A stretch of DNA of 64,000 bases. It comes from Phoma sp. XZ068. Taxonomy: Eukaryota > Ascomycota > Dothideomycetes > Pleosporales > Didymellaceae. The DNA lies in assembly GCA_004835665.1 (NCBI GenBank), contig RBKR01000011.1, positions 496,001 through 560,000 of the forward strand. The letters run 5' to 3'. Shown here piece after piece: positions 33,101 through 42,009 of this stretch. Made by a program: the position numbers and the translations under genes. The notes below the pieces were generated by a model. The model was not told the origin of the DNA, made no database searches, and was given only the letters and a program-made list of their open reading frames with translations. The first letter of the stretch is position 1; each line of letters opens with the position of its first letter.

Positions 33101-34336
33101 AGGAGCGCCTTCCGTCCTCCACTTCACCTCGCCAAGCTCAACGTGCTCGAGGACTATATAGACCTTTTTCTTAGCCGGGTCGTCTATGACTTCGAGTAGG
33201 CTGACAATGTTGGGGTGCCGAGCCTTCTTGAGAATGGCAATCTCGCGTTTAATCTTGTCCTCGTGACTGGTGTTCTTGCCTAGGCGGCGACGCTTGGAGT
33301 ACCGATCAACAATCTTTATGGCCACGTACTTGCCACTCATCAAATCTTTCCCTAGCTTGACCTTGCCGTGCACGCCGCGTCCAAGCTCATCGATGATCTC
33401 GTACTGGTTGACGACTTTGCGGCCAGAGACAGGATCGTGGGTCACATCGGCGATGTGGCTCTCCTTTGGTGCCTGTCTGTGGGTGTGGTGAAGCCAAGGG
33501 CTGGAGTAGAGACCGTCAGTCGGTTCCCTCGAGCCGGACGGTATGTGCTTAGTGGGGTCGAAGAGCCCGGGACTGCTGACGGGGGAGTTGCCGGCGGTGC
33601 GCGGGGCCGACTCCATGATATCACGGTAGTGGCGGTTCGAGGCGCCAAACGAAGGAATGGCAGACACCGAGTTTGCAGAGAAGTGTGCGGGGTGTGAGCT
33701 GCGGGCGCGTTGGATGGGCGGAGCATAACGCATGTGATATTGCTGGAACTGCAGGGCAGCGTAGGACTGGTTGGGATAGACGGGACCATCATGCTGCTGT
33801 GAGGCGGCGGGCCCCGTGGCCAAGTGGTGAAGGCCAGCGGTGGGGTTCGCGCGGACGGTGACGTTGCTGGCGGTCGAGATGGTGGAGAGGTCGCGTTCGT
33901 AGGTGGGGCGGTTGAGGTGGGCGAGGGGATGCAGCGAAGGCCCAAAATCGTCGCCTAGTGGCGTGGCGACGACATTGTTGACAGAGGTCGTCGATGCATT
34001 CGCGCTCGAGGAAGGTGACGGTTCGCTCGAGGCGGGCGTGCTGCGCGTGATGGCGGACGTGTAGGCGCGGCGGGGCTGCGGTGAAAAGTAGCTGGGCGGC
34101 GTGTCGTCGTCGACGGGGTGCCGCAGAGTGGCAGTGGCGGCGTCTGAGGGGACCTCAGAGCGAGGCGTGCTGTCGGCCTCGTCGAGCGGCAGGCGTTGCT
34201 GGTGCTGCGACGGGTGCTGGTGCTGGCATGGGGTCGCCTCGCCGTCGTCGCCGTGCCCGTTGAGCGGCGTCGAGTGGGTGCGCGCAGCGTCGTGCGTGTA
34301 GCACTGCTCCCCCGCTGTCAGGCCCGGACCAGTCAT
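30119..34336 (-). CDS. Ssp1/Sak1-type serine/threonine kinase (CaMKK-like, SNF1/AMPK-activating)
   Basis: A single exon of 1405 aa. The kinase domain spans about 311-812: Gly loop ELGRGVHGKVKLG (318-329), VAIK with Lys341, HRDIKPANLL with catalytic Asp620, DFG at 638-640, VGTPAFYAPEL and DVWALGITLYCLIYGRVPF. EHVELGEVKW and the IDENLRDLLKRLLVKD block place it with fungal CaMKK-like kinases (S. pombe Ssp1, S. cerevisiae Sak1/Tos3/Elm1) that phosphorylate the SNF1/AMPK activation loop. About 180 residues (404-585), basic then acidic and Ser-rich, are inserted between the N-lobe and helix E; a second shorter insert (EGFGDQSENEVQEEDEA) lies in the activation segment before VGTPAF. The 310-residue N-terminal and roughly 590-residue C-terminal arms are disordered, with many Ser-Pro and Arg-x-x-Ser sites. 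The start at ATG 34336 has only non-ATG alternatives upstream. Confidence 0.9.
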   Translation of the reverse strand: MTGPGLTAGEQCYTHDAARTHSTPLNGHGDDGEATPCQHQHPSQHQQRLPLDEADSTPRSEVPSDAATATLRHPVDDDTPPSYFSPQPRRAYTSAITRSTPASSEPSPSSSANASTTSVNNVVATPLGDDFGPSLHPLAHLNRPTYERDLSTISTASNVTVRANPTAGLHHLATGPAASQQHDGPVYPNQSYAALQFQQYHMRYAPPIQRARSSHPAHFSANSVSAIPSFGASNRHYRDIMESAPRTAGNSPVSSPGLFDPTKHIPSGSREPTDGLYSSPWLHHTHRQAPKESHIADVTHDPVSGRKVVNQYEIIDELGRGVHGKVKLGKDLMSGKYVAIKIVDRYSKRRRLGKNTSHEDKIKREIAILKKARHPNIVSLLEVIDDPAKKKVYIVLEHVELGEVKWRTEGAPEVTLVEWRRFQRESEGIFDDDKAALEDERIIRIAHQKLARQRRREAKEAHLRRQTITGNEPWSFEFGGDSDDDLYSEAGRSSRTSNRDERPHSRVQFHDRKEPSSHTDGTMETAFRSSTHASDSSKIEEITTTGLEGTMYGAYDSEFVRGRTPSVADSSASHPEGDHDEVPEHFRYVPLMTIQGAWEAFKDTVLGLEYLHYQNVIHRDIKPANLLVTKEHRIKISDFGVSYLGRQKTDEGFGDQSENEVQEEDEAIELAKTVGTPAFYAPELCRTDFSAETPHIDGGIDVWALGITLYCLIYGRVPFHENNPFALMKAISEDEPYIPRYRLKPVSERANSRPNSHGRNMQPISNARRAPHDVDYEEIDENLRDLLKRLLVKDSQHRITIHEIKRHPWLLQGINNYTSWMEETDPNRSSHGRKIEISNDDLERAVVPIGFVERVRSAAKKATDYVTKSFTRGGSNSRRRAQSSAHDMPPSMSTTSSSSTISQDARRGSVAPHAILDMLGRSRESEHPLSHSVTASPEAKERARYFDSPDSRKASPMQNVETYRPAMQDRSFSSAYTIRQTDLEARSTSPMVPSALPGTPTALDTPTGSHLSGLFGGLPRRVVNSMKSKDKLKPPRDPIRKKSFDKSIDRLMIGEHDPHGVPSLAISTTNVSGHVDQPDPKDLSPIGRSRSPSYSDAHSVDPLDSCSRQSSVSSLSSRLAGRWAAANDLEVGPTLDIPAGSWKSQTSSRSAHTANSHWLSSAHETSDERFSRAKDEFIRRRVREENMSREQSVSTTQGPGSALDQTACPPSPDDETFNQHQKVEEYLGTHQAESSENSPVGGQERGLAFCSSEEQFTPMSQSTSNPSIPSVASANSSVPDDCAPLDQFASMLPTASADSIAHNQFDAPIDDPAGYDGDHAIDSDDDESSDDDGGLFMGKKKPAHKHRRSNSISNAERARSNLSKEIMNSRRRSARSGSNGTVKKIPPPGAVEASTTTSAEKNHEP

Positions 34337-36000
34337 GGTGAGCGAGCGCTCAGTCGTCTCAGTTCAGCCGCGCAGTGCAACCATGTCAGGGTCTGCAGGT
34401 GGGCGCGGTGCTCAGAAATTATTCGCGGGTCGCGGTGTCGGCGGGTGTCATCCTGCGCTGGCGGCAGGGCAAAATGCGAGGTGCACGGCGGAGACAATGG
34501 CAGCGCGGGCGGGCGGTGGTGTCGTCGTGCGAGTGTCGAGGGTCGAGTGCTCCGGGTGTGCTGCTTTGGCTGCAGAGCGGCGGGAGGTCGAGGACTTGGC
34601 TGCGCGGCTGGGATGGGATGGTTGAGAGACAACGATCGCCCTAGACGGTCCAGATAGGGCAATGATATGACGAGGGCCCGAATAAGTGGGGCTGCAGCGG
34701 CAGCGAGCGAGTGAGAGCGAGCGCTGCGGCGTGGTGGGGCTGCGAGCTGGCGGCCAACAACAGCAGCGAGGGCCAACAACGAGGCCAACGGCGGGCAGCC
34801 AGCAAATAGACAGCAGGCGACGCGGCCAGGGTATCCAGCACCGCGAGCAAAAAGCCAGATGGCGAGCAGAGCAGAGGTGGAATGGATTCGCGGCAGCACT
34901 CGCAACTGTTGAGCAGCCTGGCGTGCCTCATGTACTTGTCCGGGCCCGCTGCGTTGCTCACCACCCTTTGACCTCCAGCAGCAGACGGGGCCCGGGCTGA
35001 AATCACACACATGCGGCCATCCTCACTGCGGCATGGCTGCCTTCCTGGTGCATGCAGCACTAGCGCTGCATTGGCTGGAGCTACCCGGCGCTCAACACAA
35101 CCTGTGTGGCGCCGGCACGGCGAGCTGGGAGGGGTGGTTCGTCGCCCCAGGCCAGCTGCGATAAGAGCAAACTGCTCGCTGCACCGCGCCGTGTTCGCTG
35201 CACCATGTTCGCGGCCGACGCGAGCCCAGCAGCATGTGCCTGAGAGCTGACGGCAGCGCGCTGTTGGGCATCCTGCAGCTGTTTGGCAAGCAGCCCAGGG
35301 AGCGACGGCCGCCGCCCGGAGATGCAGTCGCGCTGCAGCAAGTGCTCGTCACCGAAATTATACGATTATAAGCCAGCCGCGATAAGAGCAGCGAGCAAGC
35401 AAGCCAAGGCGCCGCAACTCTAAACCTCCATCTGCGAGGGTGCGACACACCAAGCAACCCGGCGCCCTGACAAACATGGGAACATGCACCCCTTGGACCC
35501 TCTTCCTGCCTGCCCCTTCCCCAGATTTCCGCACGATAGCCCCATCGCTGCACTTTTGCTTTTTCCCATGCCCTCCCCTCGCCATCGTTGTGGAGTCCTC
35601 CCTCGCCATCGTTGTTGAGCCCTCCCTCGCGCCTCCTCGGCGTGCATGCAGAGCACTATTACGCACCAACTGCCTATCGTGAAGTCACGGGCCACCACCT
35701 TCGCCGAAGTCACACTGCATCGTGGCCGGCCAACAGATGAGCTGCAGTCTAGACGCCGGCCATTGTCTATCGTGAAATACCCAAAAAGGCATAGAACAGA
35801 CCATCAATTTCTGCACTCCTGACATAAACGCTCTGGTGCAGCACGCATTGAGATGGTGCGAGGCGCCAAGCCTGCCTGGCCATTGCAAAGCATCGTGAGA
35901 TTCGTCACCATCTGCATTAAAATCCATCCCTCGCTTGCCTTGTCCTCGCCCCGACCGCTTGCTCGTGCTCAACTGCAGCGGCCTTTGACCCGACCGCCCA
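34337..36000. promoter_or_regulatory. Divergent promoter region between the kinase and GPI10, GC-rich
   Basis: A 1.66-kb GC-rich spacer between two genes reading away from each other. High GC keeps frames open on both strands (up to 225 codons at 34333-35010), but they have Arg/Ala/Cys-rich shadow composition and no relatives. A long leader for the kinase, as is common for fungal signalling genes, would account for part of the length. That is inference. Confidence 0.4.
35576..35630. repeat. 24-nt tandem repeat, about 2.3 copies
   Basis: The unit CCCTCGCCATCGTTGT plus eight variable bases occurs at 35576-35599 and 35600-35623, and a third copy starts at 35624. It lies in the spacer upstream of GPI10. 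No coding role is seen. Confidence 0.65.
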
Positions 36001-38112
36001 ATGCCGTCCGCCAGCGACTCCGCAAATGCCACGACTGCCACCCGAGCGGCTGCTCTGCCAAAGAGTCCGTTTACCAGCTATCGTGACTCGACGCTAGGCA
36101 TCTTCGCGCTGCTGCTGGCTTTCCGCATCGTGAATGCACTGACGCTGCGCACCTTCTTCCAGCCGGACGAGTTCTTCCAGTCACTCGAGCCTGCATGGCA
36201 GCTGGCCTTTGGTAGCGCCAGCGATGCTTGGATTACTTGGGTAACTTCCCTCCGTCCTTGATCAGTCCCGTTGTCTGGCTCTGAAGAGGAATTATTTTGC
36301 AACACTCCGTCTCACACTGAGTAGGAGTGGAGAACCCAATTGCGGTCGTCCCTGCATCCTAAGCTATTTGCAGCCGCCTACCGAGTCGCGGCACGCTTAG
36401 CAGACTTCTGTGGCGTGAATCTACCTGTCAAAGCCGAACTACTACTGGCAACGCCGAGGGTTGCCCAAGCTGTGTCCGCAGCGCTACTCGACTGCTACAC
36501 ATGGAAACTTGCGGAGAAAGTCTACGGTCGTGGCAATCGTACAGCCCTCACTACGGTATGTCATTTTCCTGCAATTCCAGGCCACAATTTCAGTTATCTG
36601 ATTTCAGGATATATTAGCTCCTAATATCGGTATGCAGCCCTTGGCAGTGGTTCTGCTCAACCCGGACGCTGTCGAATTGTCTTGAAACCACTTTCACGTC
36701 CATTGCTGTCTACTACTGGCCTTGGCATTGGACAGCATGGAGCATACCCCAGAAAGAGGGTAGACCCTCAATCGCAGCCCAAGGCAATCTCGGCTCGATC
36801 TTGCAGTAAGATGCCGTCCAGATCTGCCTCTGACTTTAGACTCATGCTCGTACAGGTTGCGTCTGTCACTACTGCTAGCAGCTTTTGCCTGTATACTTCG
36901 ACCCACAAATATCCTCATTTGGTTACCAATCTCCATTCCAACATTATGGCAAGTGCCGAAGAGGTTGCGGTATATTTTGATCCGCGAAGTCATACTATGC
37001 GGGTAAGTACACCATTATGCATGAGCATCCCAATGCGGTGGTCATGCAGCAAGGCCCGTTCGATGACTGACAGCCCCAGATCCGCAGTCCTTGGCTGTTC
37101 AGTTCTATCTGATCGGTTCTACTATGGCATCTGGACTCTTCCTCCACTGCGTTTCCTCTACTTCAACATTGCCCAATCTCTAGCAGTGTTCTATGGCAAA
37201 AATCGCCCAGACTATTACTTTACCGAGGGTCTACCACTACTCCTCACCACAATGCTGCCCTACGCCACAATAGGCTTGTGGCAGACATTGCGAGAAGATC
37301 CATCACCCACGCCCACTGACAATGTTATATCAAGCAGCCGCGGCATACTCTCACGTTTGGCGTGGACTTCGCTCACCATGACCTTCATGCTGAGCTTAGT
37401 TTCACATAAAGAAGTCCGCTTTCTCTACCCCATCCTGCCCTTCCTGCACATCCTGTCCGCTCGCCCCTTATCGTCCTTCCTGCCAGCACATGCACCATTG
37501 TCGCGTTGCACAATTGTAGGGATTCTCCTCGTCATCAACATAGTCATAGCAGGCTACGTCTCCCAAATCCACCAGTGCGGCGTGATCGACGTCCTGCACT
37601 ACATCCGACACAAGCATGAAGCTCGAAACAACTTCGTCACTGCTACCCCATCAACACTAATGAACACCACAGTCGGCTTCCTGATGCCCTGCCACTCCAC
37701 GCCCTGGCGCTCCCACCTTGTGTATCCAGAAATAAACGCGTGGGCACTGACGTGCGAACCGCCGCTCGACATCCCTCTTGCCGAACGAGCAGCATATCTG
37801 GATGAGGCTGATGAGTTTTATATCAACCCAGGGCCGAAGAGGTGGCTGAGGGAGAATATGGAGTCCACTGCCACAGTATCATCGTCAGGCAGTCGATCCG
37901 CGCAGTTTTTGGCAGCGCAAGACCCTAAATATAGGGCGAAGTACAGGAGGAAGTGGCCGCAAAACTTGGTCTTCTTCGGCGCTTTGGAGGAGCAGTTGAA
38001 GGGTGTTCTTGGTGAGACGAGGTACAAAGAGTGCTGGAGAGGTTTCAACAGTCATTTCCATGACGATTCCAGGAGGGTTGGAGATGTCGTTGTTTGGTGC
38101 CTGGATGAGTAG
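36001..38112 (+). CDS. GPI10: GPI mannosyltransferase 3 (PIG-B / Gpi10, GT22 family)
   Basis: This ER enzyme adds the third mannose to the GPI-anchor precursor from dolichol-phosphate mannose. Five exons: 36001-36240, 36325-36555, 36618-36805, 36856-37002 and 37080-38112, giving 612 aa. Introns are 84, 62, 50 and 77 nt; each junction restores family sequence: SDAWITW|EWRTQLRS, LTT|LLISVCSPWQWF, GSILQ|LRLSLLLAAF, and VILCG|SAVLGCSVLSDR. Signatures are RTFFQPDEFFQSLE (the Asp-Glu pair of the first lumenal loop), STRTLSNCLETT, CILRPTNILIW, DRFYYGIWTLPPLRFLYFN and HKEVRFLYPILPFLHI, with many membrane segments. The C-terminal 200 residues form the usual soluble portion (GFLMPCHSTPW). Without splicing, stop codons interrupt exon 3 onward, so the gene is real only in this spliced form. 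The start ATG 36001 precedes a short hydrophilic N-terminus. Confidence 0.92.
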
Positions 38113-38269
38113 TGTTGGGGAAGAGAGGGGATGTGGATGTTGTACGATCAGTGTACGGTAATGTGTTTTGCTGGATAATCAATGTACTCTAGACACTAGC
38201 TTCGCCGAGCAGCTTCGCAATCTTGGTATAACCGCGCTTCAAAACATAATATAGAAAGTCGTCCGGCCG

Positions 38270-39520
38270 TTAGAACAATGCTTTGCTCGCCACACTCAAC
38301 AACCATGCTGCATCTTGCCATCCGCCCGCCTCCTGTCCCTCCGGCGGTTTGGGCACATCAATCTTGACCTCACCACCCACTTCGCTGACCTTGTCTTGTA
38401 CTTTGAGCGCGCTCGCAGCGATTATACTCTCGCGCTCCATCTTCCTCCTCTTCGCCTCAACCTCCCTCATCAACTTCGCCTCATCTTTCGTTAGGCTTGT
38501 CGACCGTTGTTCTTCCTCGTCAGAGGACACTTCGCCATCCTCGTCAACAGAGAACAGAGTCCACCCAATTAGCGCGTCCATCCAGCCACCAAGACCAAAG
38601 CCGCGTTCGCGTGCTAGGCGAGCGACTTCTTCTTCGTCGTCTGGACCTTCTTCTTCGTCTCCTTCCACGAAGTCAGGCTCGACGAGTGATTCTTCCGTGT
38701 CCATGTCTAGACTGTGACGTGCCGAGGGTAGCCCGGACATGGCGAGATCAATGCGAGAGCCCACACGCGAGCCACGTCGACTCTGCCGTGCGCTAGGTAC
38801 GCGGCTGCCAACGCGAGACTGCAGCCTACTCCCCGCCCTACTTATCCGCGGCGAGAAAGTGGGAAAGTCACCTATATTTGCCGGTTCACCGGAAGATCTG
38901 GCAACGAGTCGTGCATCACTCTCACGCTGCGCTGCGGGCTCCACAGGACTCACAAGAGACGTTGAGCTCTCTCGTCGCACCAACCAGCCCTGTCCTCTTG
39001 CATCCCGTGTCTCGCCCGCTATCACAAGACCGGCGCGGTGAAGCCAGTCGTCGTTCCCTTCGCTCGTGTGGTGGCGGTGAAGTGGCATGCGCAGGGGCAG
39101 CGGGGCGGTGTGTTTCCGTGTGTGATGCCTCTTGTGTTCTAATTGCCCAGTTGGCTCCGCGAAGGACACGCCGGGGTGTAGAGTGTTGGTGCTCTTTGCC
39201 TTTGGTATGTCGCCTGCATCCCTTACGTCCTCTCTTTCAATAACAAAGTAGCTGTCGTACGCGTAGGTCTGGTGTCGGCGGCCATTGCGTGATGCGCTTC
39301 TGCTCTGGCTTAGGCTGAGGATGCCTGGTGTTGTTGGTGCCGATTTCTGGGCGATGTATGAGGTGCGCGGAGTGCGAGTGCCGGTTAGCTCCTCATCCGG
39401 GGTGGATGGTCCTGAAGCATCGAGGGGGTATTTGGAACTGAGGGGTGCGAGGGAGAGATTGTGGAGGTTGGGGTAGGATCGCCGTGACCGGGACGTAGAT
39501 GACGAGCGTGATACATCCAT
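38270..39520 (-). CDS. Fungal protein of unknown function, DUF3984-like
   Basis: A single exon of 416 aa from ATG 39520. The pattern SKYPLDASGPSTPDEE, SYIAQKSAPTTPGILS, DDWLHRAGLVIAGETRDARG and GWLVRRESSTSL matches, as far as I remember, the fungal DUF3984 family; a profile search is needed to be certain. The N-terminal half is Ser/Arg-rich. Residues about 225-260 contain repeated SRxGSR units (SRAGSRLQSRVGSRVPSARQ), likely kinase sites. An acidic stretch (EGDEEEGPDDEEEVARLARE) is followed by a short hydrophobic block (GFGLGGWMDALIGWTLF) that is conserved-looking but too short to be a membrane span, and a charged helix (SLTKDEAKLMREVEAKRRKM). No enzyme motif is visible. It converges with GPI10, with only 157 bp between stop codons, so the two 3' UTRs may overlap. 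Confidence 0.75.
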   Translation of the reverse strand: MDVSRSSSTSRSRRSYPNLHNLSLAPLSSKYPLDASGPSTPDEELTGTRTPRTSYIAQKSAPTTPGILSLSQSRSASRNGRRHQTYAYDSYFVIEREDVRDAGDIPKAKSTNTLHPGVSFAEPTGQLEHKRHHTRKHTAPLPLRMPLHRHHTSEGNDDWLHRAGLVIAGETRDARGQGWLVRRESSTSLVSPVEPAAQRESDARLVARSSGEPANIGDFPTFSPRISRAGSRLQSRVGSRVPSARQSRRGSRVGSRIDLAMSGLPSARHSLDMDTEESLVEPDFVEGDEEEGPDDEEEVARLARERGFGLGGWMDALIGWTLFSVDEDGEVSSDEEEQRSTSLTKDEAKLMREVEAKRRKMERESIIAASALKVQDKVSEVGGEVKIDVPKPPEGQEAGGWQDAAWLLSVASKALF

Positions 39521-41127
39521 TGTGCGTGAAAACTCAATCTATCATAAAAGCACGCAGGGCGTAAGCATTCCTTATAGCAGACAAGATTTCGTGTGGAGTG
39601 ACCGAGGCCCGACTGCGAGTTATCGTGATAGAGCACGGGATTCCGGGGAAGTGTACGTTAGTCCTAATGCGGGTTAGTGGAAGATCAGGTGTCGTTCACG
39701 TGAAACCGCCAGCCGCTGGCATTGGAGATATTGTGGAGTGGAGTGTGCAATCGTCTTTTTTCCACGCCTCAATACTGTCAACAAGATGGTTCTTCGAAAG
39801 TCAACAGGGCAAACAATTGACACATATGGCTAGCGGCTTGATGAGGCTGCTCGCTGGAAGAAGCCGTTGCCTAGATCCTCACGTCTAAGATTTGTACACG
39901 CGAGGCTGCAGCTAACGCAGATGTACGAGAAATTCGTGCCGTGCATGGCGGATCAGTGTAGTTCGAGCGAGTTAAACGAGGCGGAACGCTCAACGCGGCA
40001 CCGCTGCAAGAATTTTCGGGGCCTCGCTGGCGCGCTGTCTCGGTACCGAGACGATGTTGAGACCGGCTGCCTCCGCGCGTCATGCCACAGCGGGGTGATC
40101 AATAATATAGCAGCTTGACGCGAGCCACTTGGCGACGTCGCGCTTTGTGAATGGAATGTGAATTCATGCTGTGCAACGCTACGCACGTGCTGCATTGTCT
40201 TCTGGGCCACAAGAGCCGCATTGTACAAGTGCTGCATGTCGCCAGAAAGGGAGTCGCAGAGGCTCACAATTTCGACTTGTTCCTGCACAAAGGGTCGTTA
40301 ACTCCGACGGGTAGTGACGCACGTATCCGCTTGGCGAGTCATCTTCCAGGCAAGCGCGGCCTCGCGCATAAGCGGTCGGATTTCCGTGGGACTGCTATTG
40401 AAAGAGACAGCCCTGGAAGCACAACCCCCCGACCACCGACCTCCCACAACACCACTGCACCCACTTCTCATAAAATACCGAACCTCCCCTTTCCCGCGGC
40501 TCGACGTCTGCTCGCTACCACTTCACGCGCCCACACTCTCGCACGCGCCTGGGTTCTGACGCCGAACACACCACCTCCCACTCCTTCCACTCCAAAACAA
40601 TGAATCTCGCCTCTTCGCCCTCCCGCAAGAAGCAAATACAATGTCTGCTTTAATTCAGAGCTGACCGCAGAGTAAGTCACCAGAATTGTCTCTTCAAGCG
40701 CGTTTTGCCATCCATGGTTGCCTTCGTCACAAGAAAACTACGCGTGTATTTCTGTGGCAGCATCGTGAGTGCATGCTGTAATTGGCACTGCACATCTGCT
40801 CAACTCTGGCTCGTTGCTGCACCACCCAAAAACGAAAATATCAAGCATTTATTGACTTCGTTTTTTAGCCCTTCTGTCGGCCTCTGCCCGATTCCTCTGC
40901 ACACACGACCAATTTCCCCTTCTGAGACCACTATCCAACACGCACACGACCACCCCTTTTATCACCTCAAACTTTCTCAGAACTGGGGAATCAGCCGCCG
41001 TGGTTGCTAGACTCGCACAACTGCTCTGAAGCAATCCTCTAGCACGCGGGAAAGGAACGCTGAGCGCCAATCCTCTGCACATTATCACCAGACACGAAAC
41101 ATCTACTCAACGATACGCACCCTGAAA
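39521..41127. promoter_or_regulatory. Spacer with the Siw14-type gene leader; possible 5' UTR intron
   Basis: No gene is seen in 1.6 kb. The half next to 41128 is CT-rich (for example 40430-40520). A GTAAGT donor at 40672 and a TTTTTTAG acceptor ending at 40868 could delimit a 197-nt leader intron. A seven-codon upstream frame starts at 40641. Both are inferred from sequence only. Confidence 0.35.
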
Positions 41128-42009
41128 ATGGCCACTCCTAAGGCGAGCAGCGACCTTCCCGCTGGCCATAGTTACTCTGCCCAGTTCACTATGATGGACA
41201 AGGTTAAGGAGTATCTTGAGGCCCTGAACATCGCTGTGAGCGAAAAGCTGCACATTCATGCAGCCGTCGTCCATCATGAAGATCTCCCACACGACAGCAT
41301 CGAAAGCTCAGCTGCTTCGACCACAGAAACTGGCACCGTCACACCATCCTCCGTCCGTTCGGTTGTACCTGATCGCCTCAATATGCGCATTCCACCCCTA
41401 AACTACGGAGCCGTTGTTCCTGGAAGCATTTACCGTTGCAGCTATCCTGAGCCGGCCAATCACGAGTTTATCAAGGATCTCAAAATCAAGAGCATCCTTA
41501 CACTGGTACCTGAGCCCATTGCGCCTGAGTACCAGTCATTCATGGACGAGGCTGGCATTCAGCACTTTCGCGTCCATATCCGCGCCAACAAGGGTGAGGT
41601 GCGGGTCGACTCCTGTGAAATGCAGCGTGCTCTGCGTCTGCTTATGGATCGCACCAACCACCCCATCATGATCCACTGCAACAAGGGCAAGCACCGTACA
41701 GGCTGCACTGTCGCATGCTTCAGACGGATCTGTGGCCTTGACATGGAGACTATTCGCGAAGAGTACCACACATACGCTGGCAAGAAGGCGCGTTTCCTCG
41801 ACGAAGTGTTCTTCGAGAACTTCGACCTGAACCTCGTCATGTGGATGGCTCGGCAGGAAGGTTGGGCTGGCACGAAGGTCGAGCGTGGTTCTGGACTGGA
41901 GTGCAGCCACGATCATGAGGAGGAGGTAGAGGCTGTCGACATTACGACCCCTCTATCACCTCCCACTACGCCGGTCATGTGCCTCGCAGCGCCAAAGCCA
42001 TTAGCTTAG
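41128..42009 (+). CDS. SIW14: Siw14-type tyrosine phosphatase / inositol pyrophosphate phosphatase
   Basis: Dual-specificity-like phosphatase; yeast Siw14 removes the 5-beta phosphate of inositol pyrophosphates and acts in nutrient and stress signalling. A single exon of 293 aa; ATG 41128 has a good context (AAA ATG G). The catalytic P-loop HCNKGKHRTG is at 183-192 with Cys184 and Arg190, matching the Siw14 form of CX5R with Lys and His inside the loop. Other family blocks are PPLNYGAVVPGSIYRCSYPE, FIKDLKIKSILTLVPE, and the C-terminal EEYHTYAGKKARFLDEVFFE with FDLNLVM. The 85-residue N-terminal extension carries a Ser/Thr stretch, and the C-terminal 40 residues (acidic, then Pro-rich TTPLSPPTTP) are extra compared with yeast. 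No intron lies in the coding part. Confidence 0.9.
   Translation: MATPKASSDLPAGHSYSAQFTMMDKVKEYLEALNIAVSEKLHIHAAVVHHEDLPHDSIESSAASTTETGTVTPSSVRSVVPDRLNMRIPPLNYGAVVPGSIYRCSYPEPANHEFIKDLKIKSILTLVPEPIAPEYQSFMDEAGIQHFRVHIRANKGEVRVDSCEMQRALRLLMDRTNHPIMIHCNKGKHRTGCTVACFRRICGLDMETIREEYHTYAGKKARFLDEVFFENFDLNLVMWMARQEGWAGTKVERGSGLECSHDHEEEVEAVDITTPLSPPTTPVMCLAAPKPLA

Noticed and set aside
34333..35010. A 225-codon minus-strand frame next to the kinase start
   Set aside because: Produced by GC-rich leader sequence; Ala/Leu/Arg/Pro-biased composition, and it overlaps the kinase start in another frame.
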